Source: Streptomyces kronopolitis (lineage in GTDB: Bacteria > Actinomycetota > Actinomycetes > Streptomycetales > Streptomycetaceae). From it: a stretch of 64,000 bases of DNA. Each line of letters starts with the position of its first letter. Positions within the stretch are counted from its first letter, which is position 1. Made by a program: the position numbers and the translations under genes. Positions 46,780 through 55,632 of this stretch are shown here, piece by piece. Below the pieces are notes generated by a model that saw only the letters and a program-made list of their open reading frames with translations, was not told the DNA's origin and ran no database searches. The stretch is from NCBI RefSeq assembly GCF_014646275.1, contig NZ_BMND01000001.1:124001-188000 (forward strand), read 5' to 3'.

Positions 46780-48174
46780 ATGAGCAACTCGCCAGGCCCG
46801 TGGGCCGGCAGCGACATACCCGGCGCGGGCCCGTTCGCTCCGGACGGACGTCCGCCGTACGGAGCGGAGGGCGGGCCGGAGGGCGGGCCGGACGCCATGG
46901 ACACGCTGGACGACGTGTGGCAGCCGCGCCGCCCCCGGACCGGCCGGCACATCGTGGCCGGGGAGGTGGTCGACGTGCGGCAACCGCTGTGGCGCGAGGA
47001 TCCGCCCCGGCATCCGCACCAGGCCGCCACCCTCCCGGACGGGTACGACGACCCGCCGGTCCCGCCCCCGCCATGGCACGACGAGGGGCGTGCGGAGGGG
47101 GGTGCGGGCGGTGCGGAACGGGGAGCGGGCGGCGGTGCCCCCGGCGACGGGCGGCGCTCGCACCGCTCCCGGCGCCGGCGGCCGGTGCGGCGCGTCGTCA
47201 TCGGGGTGCTCGTCGTGCTCCTCGGCGTCCCCGCCGGCACCTTCGCCTGGGCCGACAGCAAGCTCAACAGCGAGGTCGACCTCGGCACACCCGGGCAGGG
47301 GCAGCGGGCCGGCAAGGGCACCAACTACCTCATCGTGGGCTCCGACAGCCGCGAGGGCCTCACCGACCAGGAGAAGCACGATCTGCACACCGGATCGGCC
47401 GGCGGCCGGCGCACCGACTCGATGATCCTGCTGCACACCGGCGCGGGCGGCACCAGCATGGTGAGCCTGCCCCGTGACTCCTGGCTGACCGTGCCGGGCC
47501 ACACCAGCCCGATGACCGGCAAGCACTACGGCCCGGTCAAGAACAAGCTGAACGCGGCGTTCGCCCTGGGCGGCCCCAAGATGCTCGTCCGCACCATCGA
47601 GCGCAACACCGGCGTGACGATCCACCACTACGTGGAGGTCGGCTTCGCGGGCTTCGTGAACCTCGTCAACGCGGTGGGCGGCGTCCCGATCTGCCTGGAC
47701 CGGGACCTGAAGGACAAGAAGTCCGGGGCGAACTTCACCAAGGGCTGCCACACCCTCGACGGCAGGTCGGCGCTCGCCTTCGTCCGCCAGCGCCACCAGG
47801 AGGCCGAGGGCGACCTGGGACGCAGCAAGAACCAGCGGAAGTTCCTCTCCGCCCTCGCCCACCGGGCATCGAAGCCGGGCACCGTGCTCAACCCGTTCTC
47901 GCTCTACGGCGCGCTGGACGCCGGGCTGGACACGCTGATCGTCGACCGGGACACCAGCCTGCTGGATCTCGCGACGATGTTCCGCGCGATGCAGGGCGTC
48001 ACGGGCGGGCACGGCAAGCAGATCAACGTGCCGGTGGCGAACCTCGGCTTCCCCACCTCCAAGGGCAGCGCCGTGCTCTGGGACAAGCCGCAGGCACGCA
48101 AGCTCTTCAGCGAGCTGAACGACGACCGCCCGGTGGACGTCAAGGGCGGCCCGCGGCAGCCGAAGGCCCGGTGA
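46780..48174 (+). CDS. LytR-CpsA-Psr (LCP) family wall-polymer ligase (464 aa)
   Basis: Transfers a glycopolymer from its lipid carrier to peptidoglycan at the outer face of the membrane. A cytoplasmic Gly/Pro-rich N-terminus (to about residue 130) is followed by one membrane helix (about 139-158) and the LCP domain with YLIVGSDSREGL, RRTDSMILLHT, VSLPRDSWLTVPG, NAAFALGGPKMLVRTIE, TLDGRSALAFVRQRH and GDLGRSKNQRKFL, including the Arg/Asp residues that bind pyrophosphate. ATG 46780 has GGAG 9 nt upstream, 17 bp after the synthase stop. It probably attaches the polymer made by the GT2 protein. Confidence 0.94.
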   Translation: MSNSPGPWAGSDIPGAGPFAPDGRPPYGAEGGPEGGPDAMDTLDDVWQPRRPRTGRHIVAGEVVDVRQPLWREDPPRHPHQAATLPDGYDDPPVPPPPWHDEGRAEGGAGGAERGAGGGAPGDGRRSHRSRRRRPVRRVVIGVLVVLLGVPAGTFAWADSKLNSEVDLGTPGQGQRAGKGTNYLIVGSDSREGLTDQEKHDLHTGSAGGRRTDSMILLHTGAGGTSMVSLPRDSWLTVPGHTSPMTGKHYGPVKNKLNAAFALGGPKMLVRTIERNTGVTIHHYVEVGFAGFVNLVNAVGGVPICLDRDLKDKKSGANFTKGCHTLDGRSALAFVRQRHQEAEGDLGRSKNQRKFLSALAHRASKPGTVLNPFSLYGALDAGLDTLIVDRDTSLLDLATMFRAMQGVTGGHGKQINVPVANLGFPTSKGSAVLWDKPQARKLFSELNDDRPVDVKGGPRQPKAR

Positions 48175-48198
48175 CGTCACGCCCGTCGGCGCGAGCAG

Positions 48199-48245
48199 GG
48201 CGGGCGGCGGCGCGTACGTCGCCGGACGGCGCGCGGCCGCCCGCC
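48199..48245. terminator. Terminator between convergent genes
   Basis: A 10-bp GC-rich inverted repeat (48199-48208 with 48236-48245) lies in the gap between the LCP gene and the convergent sensor phosphatase gene; its loop is long (27 nt) and could be structured. Confidence 0.5.
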
Positions 48246-48317
48246 CACGGCTCCAACTGACCTGCCGCGAAGGCGAGTTCACGAGGCACGTGGCCTCATG
48301 GACGGTGACGAGGGCCC

Positions 48318-51077
48318 CTAGGCCAACTCGTGCAGCGCCTGTTCCGCCCAGATGATTTTGCCCTCGGGCGTGTACCGGGTGCCCCAGCGCTGGGTCAGTT
48401 GGGCGACCAGGAAGAGGCCCCGGCCGCCCTCGTCCTCCTCGGCGGCGTAGCGCAGGTGCGGGGACGTGCTGCTGGTGTCGGAGACCTCGCAGATCAGGGT
48501 GCGGTCGCGGATCAGGCGTACCCGGATCGGACCGGTGGCGTAGACGATGGCGTTGGTGATGAGCTCGCTGAGGACGAGTTCGGTGGCGAAGGCCATCTCC
48601 TCCAGGTCCCACCGCGCCAGTTGGTCCGTGATGTTCGTGCGGGCCTCGGCCACCGCCGCGGGGTCGGAGGGGACCTCCCACTCCGCGATGCGGTCGGGGT
48701 CCATCAGATGGGTGCGCGCCGCGAGCAGGGCGATGTCATCACGCTGCCGGGCCGGGGGCAGGCCGCTGAGCACGGTCTCGCAGATCTCGTCCGGGCTGCG
48801 GCCGGGTCGCGCCAGGGTGGCGGCGAGGTTCTGCATGCCGGTGTCGATGTCGTGGTTGCGGCCCTCGACCAGGCCGTCGGTGTAGAGCACGAGGCTGCTG
48901 CCCTCGGGCAGATACAGATCCAGGGCCTCGAACGGCAGGCTCCCGACGCCCAGCGGCGGGCCCGCCGGGAGGTCCGGGAACTCCACGCTGCCGTCGGGGT
49001 GCACCAGCGCCGGCGGGAGATGGCCGGCGCGGGCCATCGTGCAGCGGCCGGAGGCCGGATCGTAGATCGCGTAGAGACACGTGGCGCCCGCGACCATGGC
49101 CTCGTCCTCCGCCGCGAGCGCCTCGTGGTCGATGCGGTGCACCAACTCGTCCAGGTAGCTGAGCAGCTCGTCGGGCGGCAGGTCGAGACTGGAGAAATTC
49201 TGCACCGCGGTCCGCAGCCGGCCCATCGTGGCGGCGGCGTGCAGGCCATGGCCGACCACATCGCCGACGACCAGCGCGACCCGGGCCCCCGGCAGCGGGA
49301 TGACGTCGAACCAGTCGCCGCCCACGCCGGTCTGCGCGGGCAGATAGCGGTGGGCGAGGTCCAGGGCGTCCTGCTCGGGCAGGCCGCGGGGGAGCAGGCT
49401 CTGCTGAAGGGTGACGGCCATGGCGTGCTCGCGGGTGAAGCGGCGCGCGTTGTCGATGGACACGGCGGCCCGGGCCGCCATCTCGTCGGCCAGGGTGAGA
49501 TCGCCCTCCTCGAACGGCGCGCTGTCGGACGAGCGCCAGAAGTTGGCGACCCCCATGAGCACCCCGCGGGCCCGGAGCGGGACGGTGAGCAGCGAGCGGA
49601 CGCCGTGGTCCAGGGCCAGCTCGAAGCGCTCCGGTTCCTGGGCGCGCCACTCCTTTGCCTCCCGCAGATCGGGGACCAGCACGGACCGTCCGGTGACGAA
49701 CCCGGTGGCCATCGGATTGGGCACGGCGTACCGGTGCAGCTCGCCCACGACATGGAGCGGGTGGTCCCGGGGCAGACCGGCGAGCGCCACCCGGCGCAGC
49801 TCCGGCGCCTCGCTGTAGGCCCCGGCCGGCGGCTCCTCACCGGCCAGTACCGGCTCGGCGAGGTCGACCGTGGCGTAGTCGGCGAACCAGTCCACCGCGA
49901 CCTGGGTCAGTTCCTCGGCGGTCTGCTGCACATCGAGGGTGGTGCCGATGGCGACGGTCGCCTCGTACAGCAGCCGCAGCCGGCTCTGGGCGGCCTCCGC
50001 CTTCCCCGCGAGGGCCAGCAGCTCGGTGGAGTCCCGCAGGGTGGCCACCGTGCCGGCCGGTCCGCCGCGGGGGTCGGTGAGCCGGATGTTCACCGCCAGC
50101 AGCCGGTCCCTGACCTCCAGCACCTCATCGGTGACCGCGGTCCCGGAGGCCAGCAGCTCGGCGGCCCGGGGGGCGAGCCCGAGGCCGCTGACGCGCTGCC
50201 CTTCCGCCTCGGGCGGCATGTCCAGGAGCCGGCGCGCCTCGTCGTTCGCCAGCAGGACGCGCCCGTTGCCGTCGAGGATGAGCACGCCCTCGCGCACCGC
50301 GTGCAGCACCGCGTCGTGGTGCTCGTACATCCGGGTCATCTCCACGGGGCCGAGCCCGTGGGTCTGGCGCCGCAGCCGGCGGGTGACCAGCGCGGTGCCG
50401 GCCGTCGTCAGCGCGAGCGCGGCGGCCCCGGCGCCGAGTACGACCGGCAGCTGCCGGTCCACCGCGCTGCTCACCCGGCTGACCCGCATCCCGGCCGACA
50501 CCAGGCCCACCACCCTGCCCCGGGCATCGGTCACCGGGACGACCGCCTGCACCTCGTGACCGAGCGGGCCGACGACGCTCTCGACGGTGACATGGCCGGC
50601 GAGCGAGGGCCCGATGGTGCCGATGAAGTGCTTGCCGATCTCCTGCGGCTTGGGATGCGTATAGCGGATTCCGGCACGGTTCATGACGACGATGAAGTCG
50701 ACGCCGGCCCGCTTGCGAGCCGCCTCGGTCAGCGGCTGGAGCACCGCGCTCGGGTCGGGGCTGCGCAGCGCGGGCACCAGGCCCGGGCTGTGCGCGAAGG
50801 CCTCGGCCGCGGCGACCGAACGGTCCCGTGCCCCCTGGAACCTGTCGCTGCGGGACTGCAGCAGCAGCGCGGTCACCGACGCCACGATGAGCAGCAGCAC
50901 GATCAGGACCTGGAGGAGAAACATCTGACCGGCGACGCTGCGGGTACTCGCCAGTGCGCGCAGGCGTCCCGCCGATGCCGTCGGCGAGCCGCCACGCCGA
51001 CCGTCATCGTCCGGGTGCCGACCGGTGAACCTGCGCTCCGAGGTTAGCCACGGGAAGCGGCCGGAGATTCGGGCCAT
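48318..51077 (-). CDS. Transmembrane sensor PP2C phosphatase with Cache, PAS, GAF and HATPase domains (919 aa)
   Basis: Membrane-bound signalling protein. TM1 (51-74) and TM2 (about 208-230) flank an extracellular sCache/CitA-like sensor (VDFIVVMNRAGIRYTHPKP, typical of DcuS/CitA). Inside follow PAS (about 245-350), GAF (about 385-545), PP2C (about 565-785, GGDWFDVI, GDVVGHGLHAA, AGHLPPAL, YTDGLVEGR, RQRDDIALL) and a C-terminal HATPase kinase-like domain (about 800-915, ELVLSELITNAIVYA and GGRGLFLVAQL), resembling anti-sigma kinases. It could both dephosphorylate and phosphorylate an antagonist partner. ATG 51077 has only a close GGAG, so the start is uncertain. Confidence 0.92.
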   Translation of the reverse strand: MARISGRFPWLTSERRFTGRHPDDDGRRGGSPTASAGRLRALASTRSVAGQMFLLQVLIVLLLIVASVTALLLQSRSDRFQGARDRSVAAAEAFAHSPGLVPALRSPDPSAVLQPLTEAARKRAGVDFIVVMNRAGIRYTHPKPQEIGKHFIGTIGPSLAGHVTVESVVGPLGHEVQAVVPVTDARGRVVGLVSAGMRVSRVSSAVDRQLPVVLGAGAAALALTTAGTALVTRRLRRQTHGLGPVEMTRMYEHHDAVLHAVREGVLILDGNGRVLLANDEARRLLDMPPEAEGQRVSGLGLAPRAAELLASGTAVTDEVLEVRDRLLAVNIRLTDPRGGPAGTVATLRDSTELLALAGKAEAAQSRLRLLYEATVAIGTTLDVQQTAEELTQVAVDWFADYATVDLAEPVLAGEEPPAGAYSEAPELRRVALAGLPRDHPLHVVGELHRYAVPNPMATGFVTGRSVLVPDLREAKEWRAQEPERFELALDHGVRSLLTVPLRARGVLMGVANFWRSSDSAPFEEGDLTLADEMAARAAVSIDNARRFTREHAMAVTLQQSLLPRGLPEQDALDLAHRYLPAQTGVGGDWFDVIPLPGARVALVVGDVVGHGLHAAATMGRLRTAVQNFSSLDLPPDELLSYLDELVHRIDHEALAAEDEAMVAGATCLYAIYDPASGRCTMARAGHLPPALVHPDGSVEFPDLPAGPPLGVGSLPFEALDLYLPEGSSLVLYTDGLVEGRNHDIDTGMQNLAATLARPGRSPDEICETVLSGLPPARQRDDIALLAARTHLMDPDRIAEWEVPSDPAAVAEARTNITDQLARWDLEEMAFATELVLSELITNAIVYATGPIRVRLIRDRTLICEVSDTSSTSPHLRYAAEEDEGGRGLFLVAQLTQRWGTRYTPEGKIIWAEQALHELA

Positions 51078-52226
51078 GCTCCATATGTACCCCGCGCACT
51101 CTTGCACCCGACAACACCACGCCGGGATATCGCATGGCTGTGCGACGCTCATTTTGGCCGCCGGTGCCGCGCCGGGCGGGTGTGGCGGCGGTGCCGCCAC
51201 GCTCCGTGCCCGGATATCGAACACGGGTCCGCGTCATGGGCAACGGGCTTCGGGCCCGGCGAAGTTGCTCCGCTCCCGAGGTGACCGGTATCCGGATCCG
51301 GCGAGGGGCGTGTGGGGATGTTGTGACGGATGTGTGACGGGTGCCGTGGCGGAAGGGTGCGCCAAGTCGCTTGCGTGGAAGCCCAGTTGTGAGTCGTGGG
51401 AATTTTTCCGGCCACTCGGCCGTGCGTGGGCGGTCGTTGTGTGCGGCCCGGGACTTCCCGGTTTCCCGGCGAACGTTCCGGTGAATCCTTTGCGCGGAGA
51501 AAGTCTTGATGGCATCTACATCATTTATGGGGAGGTCGCGGGAGAACTCGTCCGCCTCTTCGGTCGGCCGGAACTCGGAATGCCTCTTCGGGGGAAGGGG
51601 GCCGGGGTGTGAGGAATTTCGGAGGCGGTCGGGTGTGGTCGTCGGGTGGGCCGGGACAGGCGGAGTCCGCCCTTCTTCGGTGTTACTTCCCGTTGGGTCT
51701 CTCGTCCCCCTATTTGCCGGGAGAGGCGTCGTGACGGGCACGGGGGAGCGGGTGTGCGGGGGTGGGGCCAGGTGGTGCGGGCCGCGTGTCCGGGCCTGTC
51801 GCGGGCGCCTGATCTGCCGGTATGCCCGACATGGGGGAGGGGCCCGGCTGGCCGGTCGTGGGGGCGGGAGGGGGTGTACGGGGCAGGCCCGGCGAAGATC
51901 CGTTACGAATTCCCGGCCGCTGGAGCAGGGCTTTTCCGGGTTTCGGCAATGCCCGGAAGAGAAAGCTCAAGATTTCCTCAAGTGGGCGGTGGCGGCGGGG
52001 TCGGATCGGTGACCGGATCGTTGCTGAGTGCTACGCAATCGGCCTGCGGAGCCCGTCTCTGCGCACATTCTCCGGAATGTCCACAGTGTCGAGTCGAGTG
52101 TTAGGTAATGACTTTCCAAAGGAACGCCATGGAATATAACTATTCAGTCAATGGCTCTTTGCAGGGCTCTGAATGCTCCCTACTCTGAGGCAAATTTTGA
52201 GCCAGTCCTGTCTTGAAAGGCCTCTT
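51078..52226. other. Long intergenic region, no protein gene supported apart from a leader peptide
   Basis: 1149 bp between divergent genes. Frames in it have poor codon use. The final 200 bp before the APC permease are AT-rich and carry a small frame with Shine-Dalgarno at 52129-52188 (listed separately). The rest shows no clear structure. Confidence 0.45.
52129..52188 (+). CDS. Candidate 19-aa leader peptide before the APC permease
   Basis: ATG with AAAGGA 5 nt upstream encodes MEYNYSVNGSLQGSECSLL, ending 38 bp before the permease start. It uses codons that are rare in this genome (TAT, TCA, TCT, TTG, CTA), with two Tyr and four Ser. This is the form of an attenuation or translational leader, but no hairpin competing structure was shown. 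Confidence 0.4.
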   Translation: MEYNYSVNGSLQGSECSLL

Positions 52227-53864
52227 ATGGCAAGCGTTGACGAGATCGCTCCCGTCAGGCCACATGAATCCGGCTCCCTCCGCCGGGATGTGGGACTCAT
52301 CGGGCTGATGTGGGCATCGGTCGGTTCGATCATCGGGTCCGGCTGGCTGTACGGAGCCCAGAAGGCCGTCGTGGTGGCAGGCCCGGCGGCGCTGATCTCC
52401 TGGTGTATCGGTGCGGTCGCCATCGTCCTGCTGGCACTGGTGCACGCCGAACTCGGCGGACTCTTCCCGGTGGCCGGCGGCACGGCGCGCTACCCGCACT
52501 ACGCCTTCGGCGGTCTGGCCGGCATGTCGTTCGGCTGGTTCTCCTGGCTCCAGGCGGCGACGGTGGCCCCCATCGAGGTCGAGGCCATGATCGGCTACGC
52601 CGGTCACTGGTCCTGGGCCCAGGGCTTCCTGCACGCGAACGGGACGCTCACCACGAGCGGCTTCATCGTCGCGGTCTTCCTGATGGCGATCTTCGTCGCG
52701 GTGAACTTCCTCGGCGTGAAGGTGCTGGCGCACACCAACAGTGCGGCGACCTGGTGGAAGATCGCCGTCCCGCTCGGGGCGATCTTCGTCATCGCGGCCA
52801 CCAACTTCCACCCGCACAACTTCACCTCGCAGGGCTTCGCCCCGTTTGGCGCCAAGGGCGTGCTCAGCGCCATCAGCACCAGCGGCATCATCTTCGCGCT
52901 GCTCGGCTTCGAGCAGGCCATCCAGCTCGCGGGCGAGAGCCGCAACCCCAAGCGCGACCTGCCGCGCGCCACGATCGGGTCGGTCCTGATCGGCGCGGTC
53001 ATCTACGTCCTGCTCCAGGTGGTCTACATCGGCGCCCTGCCGGTGGCGTCCTTCGTGCACGGCTGGGCCAAGCTGGACTACGCCGGCATCAGCGGCCCCT
53101 GGGCCGGACTGGCCACCGTCGTGGGCCTGGGCTGGCTGGGCTGGGTGCTGTACGCGGACGCGATCATCTCTCCCGGTGGCACCGGCCTGATCTACACCAC
53201 CTCGACCTCGCGCATCTCCTACGGCCTGAGCAAGAACGGCTACGCGCCCCGGCTCTTCGAGAAGACCGACGGCCGCGGCGTGCCGTGGTTCGGCCTGATC
53301 ATCTCGTTCGTCACCGGCGTGATCTGCTTCCTGCCGTTCCCCAGCTGGCAGGAGCTGGTCTCCTTCATCACCTCGGCGAGCGTGCTGATGTACGCCGGCG
53401 CCCCGCTGGCCTTCGGGGTGTTCCGCAACCGGCTGCCGAACCACGTGCGCCCCTACCGGCTGCCCGGCGGCAACGTGATCTCGCCGCTGTCCTTCATCGT
53501 CGCGAGCCTGATCATCTACTGGGCCGGCTGGGAGACCCTCCAGCGGCTCGGCTGGGCGATCATCATCGGGTATGTGCTGCTCGGCAGCTACGCCTGGTAC
53601 GCGACGAAGAAGCAGCTGCCGAACGCCCCGCGCCTGGACTGGAAGGCCGCCCAGTGGCTTCCCGTCTACCTGATCGGCATGGGTCTGATCTCCTGGCTGG
53701 GCGGCTTCGGCGGACAGGGCACCCTCCCGCTGTGGTGGGACATCGCGGTCGTCACCGCGTTCTCCCTGGGGATCTACTACTGGGCCCGCAGCACCGCGGT
53801 GTCGAAGGAATCGATCGAGCAGAACATCGAGGAGGTCGCCGTCGTCGACGAGGGCGGCCACTGA
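52227..53864 (+). CDS. APC-family amino-acid permease (545 aa)
   Basis: Inner-membrane amino-acid/proton symporter with about 12-14 helices. TM1 has GSIIGSGWLYGAQKAVVVAGPAA; the loop PGGTGLIYTTSTSRISYGLSKNGYAPRLFEK is the family's cytoplasmic signature, and EQAIQLAGESRNPKRDLPRA follows TM6. It resembles aspartate-type permeases (YveA-like), which is a guess on substrate. ATG 52227 has AAAGG with 6 nt spacing. Preceded by a possible leader peptide; followed by a strong terminator. Confidence 0.9.
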   Translation: MASVDEIAPVRPHESGSLRRDVGLIGLMWASVGSIIGSGWLYGAQKAVVVAGPAALISWCIGAVAIVLLALVHAELGGLFPVAGGTARYPHYAFGGLAGMSFGWFSWLQAATVAPIEVEAMIGYAGHWSWAQGFLHANGTLTTSGFIVAVFLMAIFVAVNFLGVKVLAHTNSAATWWKIAVPLGAIFVIAATNFHPHNFTSQGFAPFGAKGVLSAISTSGIIFALLGFEQAIQLAGESRNPKRDLPRATIGSVLIGAVIYVLLQVVYIGALPVASFVHGWAKLDYAGISGPWAGLATVVGLGWLGWVLYADAIISPGGTGLIYTTSTSRISYGLSKNGYAPRLFEKTDGRGVPWFGLIISFVTGVICFLPFPSWQELVSFITSASVLMYAGAPLAFGVFRNRLPNHVRPYRLPGGNVISPLSFIVASLIIYWAGWETLQRLGWAIIIGYVLLGSYAWYATKKQLPNAPRLDWKAAQWLPVYLIGMGLISWLGGFGGQGTLPLWWDIAVVTAFSLGIYYWARSTAVSKESIEQNIEEVAVVDEGGH

Positions 53865-53907
53865 TCCCGCCTCCCGGGCCGAACTGAGCTGTACCGACGC
53901 CCGACAA

Positions 53908-53948
53908 GCCGATGGGCCCGGCCGGACACCCCGGCCGGGCCCATCGGC
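53908..53948 (+). terminator. Intrinsic terminator of the APC permease
   Basis: A perfect 18-bp inverted repeat (53908-53925 with 53931-53948) with loop ACACC, 44 bp past the permease stop. Confidence 0.88.
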
Positions 53949-54084
53949 GTCCGCGTGCCCGGGCCGGAGCATGAGGCTGATGCGGTGGTCGGCCGCCACC
54001 CACGGCGAGGCTCGCCGAGCGCCGGTCATCACGTCCCGTAACGTCGCGCCTCCGGAAGGTACGTTTCTGGGACTGGAGGTACCG

Positions 54085-55224
54085 GTGGGTGGCGTCTCGC
54101 TCCTGCTCATTGCGGTGATCGTCACGGCGCTCGCCTTCGACTTCACCAACGGGTTCCACGACACGGCCAACTCGATGGCCACGTCCATCGCCACCGGGGC
54201 GCTGGCTCCGCGGGTCGCCGTGCTGATCGCCGGGGCCCTCAACCTGGCGGGCGCGTTCCTGTCCACCACGGTCGCCAAGACGATCTCCGGCGGGATCGTG
54301 AACGACAGCAAGGTCAGCCTCACGATGATCTTCGCCGGGCTGCTCGGGGCGATCCTGTGGAACATGCTCACCTGGCTCGCCGGGCTGCCGTCGAGTTCCT
54401 CGCACGCGCTGTTCGGCGGGCTGATCGGGGCGGTGTGGGTCGCGGCGGGCGCCGGAGCGGTCCACTTCGGGGAGGTGGTGGAGAAGATCGTGCTCCCCGC
54501 CCTGATCTCTCCGGCCCTGGCGTGCGTGGTGGCCCTGCTGGCGACGTACCTCGCCTATGTGATCACCCGTCATGCGCCGAGCGGGCCCGTCACCCGCGCC
54601 TACCGGACGGGGCAGATCGGCTCCGCCTCGCTGGTCGCGCTGGCGCACGGCACCAACGACGCCCAGAAGACCATGGGCGTGATCACCCTGGCCCTGATCT
54701 CCGCCGATGTGCTGGACCCGGGCGCGGGACCGCCGTGGTGGGTGATCCTCAGCGCGGGGCTGGCGATCTCGCTGGGCACGTACGCGGGCGGCTGGCGGAT
54801 CATCCGCACCATGGGCCGGGGGCTCACCGACATCCAGTCGCCCCAGGGGTTCACCGCGGAGACCACGGCCACCACCGTCATCCTGACCTCCTCGCACATG
54901 GGGTTCCCGCTGTCGACCACGCAGGTGTGCGCGGGCGGGATCCTCGGCGCCGGCCTGGGCCGGAAGCTGGCCGAGATCCGGTGGGGGATCGCCGGCCGGA
55001 TCGCGGTGTCCTGGGTCCTCACGCTGCCGGCGGCCGCCGCGGTCGGGGGCAGCTCGGCGTGGCTGGCCGGGCACGGCACCATCGGTCTCGTGCTGGCGGC
55101 GGGGGTGGCGCTGGCCGCGGTCGGCGGGATGTACGCGCTGTCCCGGCGCCACCCCGTGCACGCGAAGAACGTCAACGAGGTCCCCGAGACGCAGCAGGAC
55201 CAGCCCGACGACCTCATGGCGTGA
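54085..55224 (+). CDS. Low-affinity inorganic phosphate transporter, Pit family (379 aa)
   Basis: Membrane symporter for metal-phosphate with protons. Both inverted repeats carry the Pit signature: DFTNGFHDTANSMATSIATGAL (N-terminal) and ALAHGTNDAQKTMGVITLAL (C-terminal), as in PitA/PitH. About ten helices. GTG 54085 has GGAGG with 5 nt spacing; longer in-frame starts lack coding quality. A small two-helix membrane protein gene follows 96 bp downstream, an arrangement common for Pit in Streptomyces. No clear PHO box was seen upstream. Confidence 0.93.
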   Translation: MGGVSLLLIAVIVTALAFDFTNGFHDTANSMATSIATGALAPRVAVLIAGALNLAGAFLSTTVAKTISGGIVNDSKVSLTMIFAGLLGAILWNMLTWLAGLPSSSSHALFGGLIGAVWVAAGAGAVHFGEVVEKIVLPALISPALACVVALLATYLAYVITRHAPSGPVTRAYRTGQIGSASLVALAHGTNDAQKTMGVITLALISADVLDPGAGPPWWVILSAGLAISLGTYAGGWRIIRTMGRGLTDIQSPQGFTAETTATTVILTSSHMGFPLSTTQVCAGGILGAGLGRKLAEIRWGIAGRIAVSWVLTLPAAAAVGGSSAWLAGHGTIGLVLAAGVALAAVGGMYALSRRHPVHAKNVNEVPETQQDQPDDLMA

Positions 55225-55320
55225 CCGCAACACCGGCGGCCGCGCGGCCGGAGCACGCGCGGCGTCCCGCCGGGGCGGCACACCACCCCGTCGCGGCAGC
55301 ACACAAGGAGGCGCAAGGAC

Positions 55321-55566
55321 ATGCACATCGACTGGCACGGCCTCGTCGAGGTCTGCGTCGTCAGCCTGGTCATGGTCACCCTGCTCGTGGTGGTCTTCTC
55401 GCTCGGGATCGTCGCGCTGACCCGCTCCCGCAGACCGCGGATGGACACGGTCGGACGCGGCGGCGTGGCGGCGCCGCTGGCGATGGCCACCGCGGTCCTC
55501 TGCTTCGCGCTCTGCGCCGCCCTCGGCGGCTACGGAATCCACCTGATCGTCTCTCACTCCCCGTAG
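55321..55566 (+). CDS. Small membrane protein following the Pit transporter (81 aa)
   Basis: Two predicted helices (about residues 8-32, VEVCVVSLVMVTLLVVVFSL, and 50-74, PLAMATAVLCFALCAALGGY) separated by a basic loop (TRSRRPRMDTVGRG). AAGGAGG and AAGGA lie upstream of its ATG. Its repeated association with Pit transporters suggests an accessory role, but the function is unknown. Confidence 0.78.
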   Translation: MHIDWHGLVEVCVVSLVMVTLLVVVFSLGIVALTRSRRPRMDTVGRGGVAAPLAMATAVLCFALCAALGGYGIHLIVSHSP

Positions 55567-55632
55567 CCGTGCGCCGGGGTGGAGCCGCAAGTCCACCCCT
55601 CGTGACCGTCGCGCCCACGCGGGTGCGGCCCC

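Noticed and set aside
51025..52012. Several 60-190-codon frames in the 51-52 kb gap
   Set aside because: All have poor codon use and low-complexity products, with no start signal.
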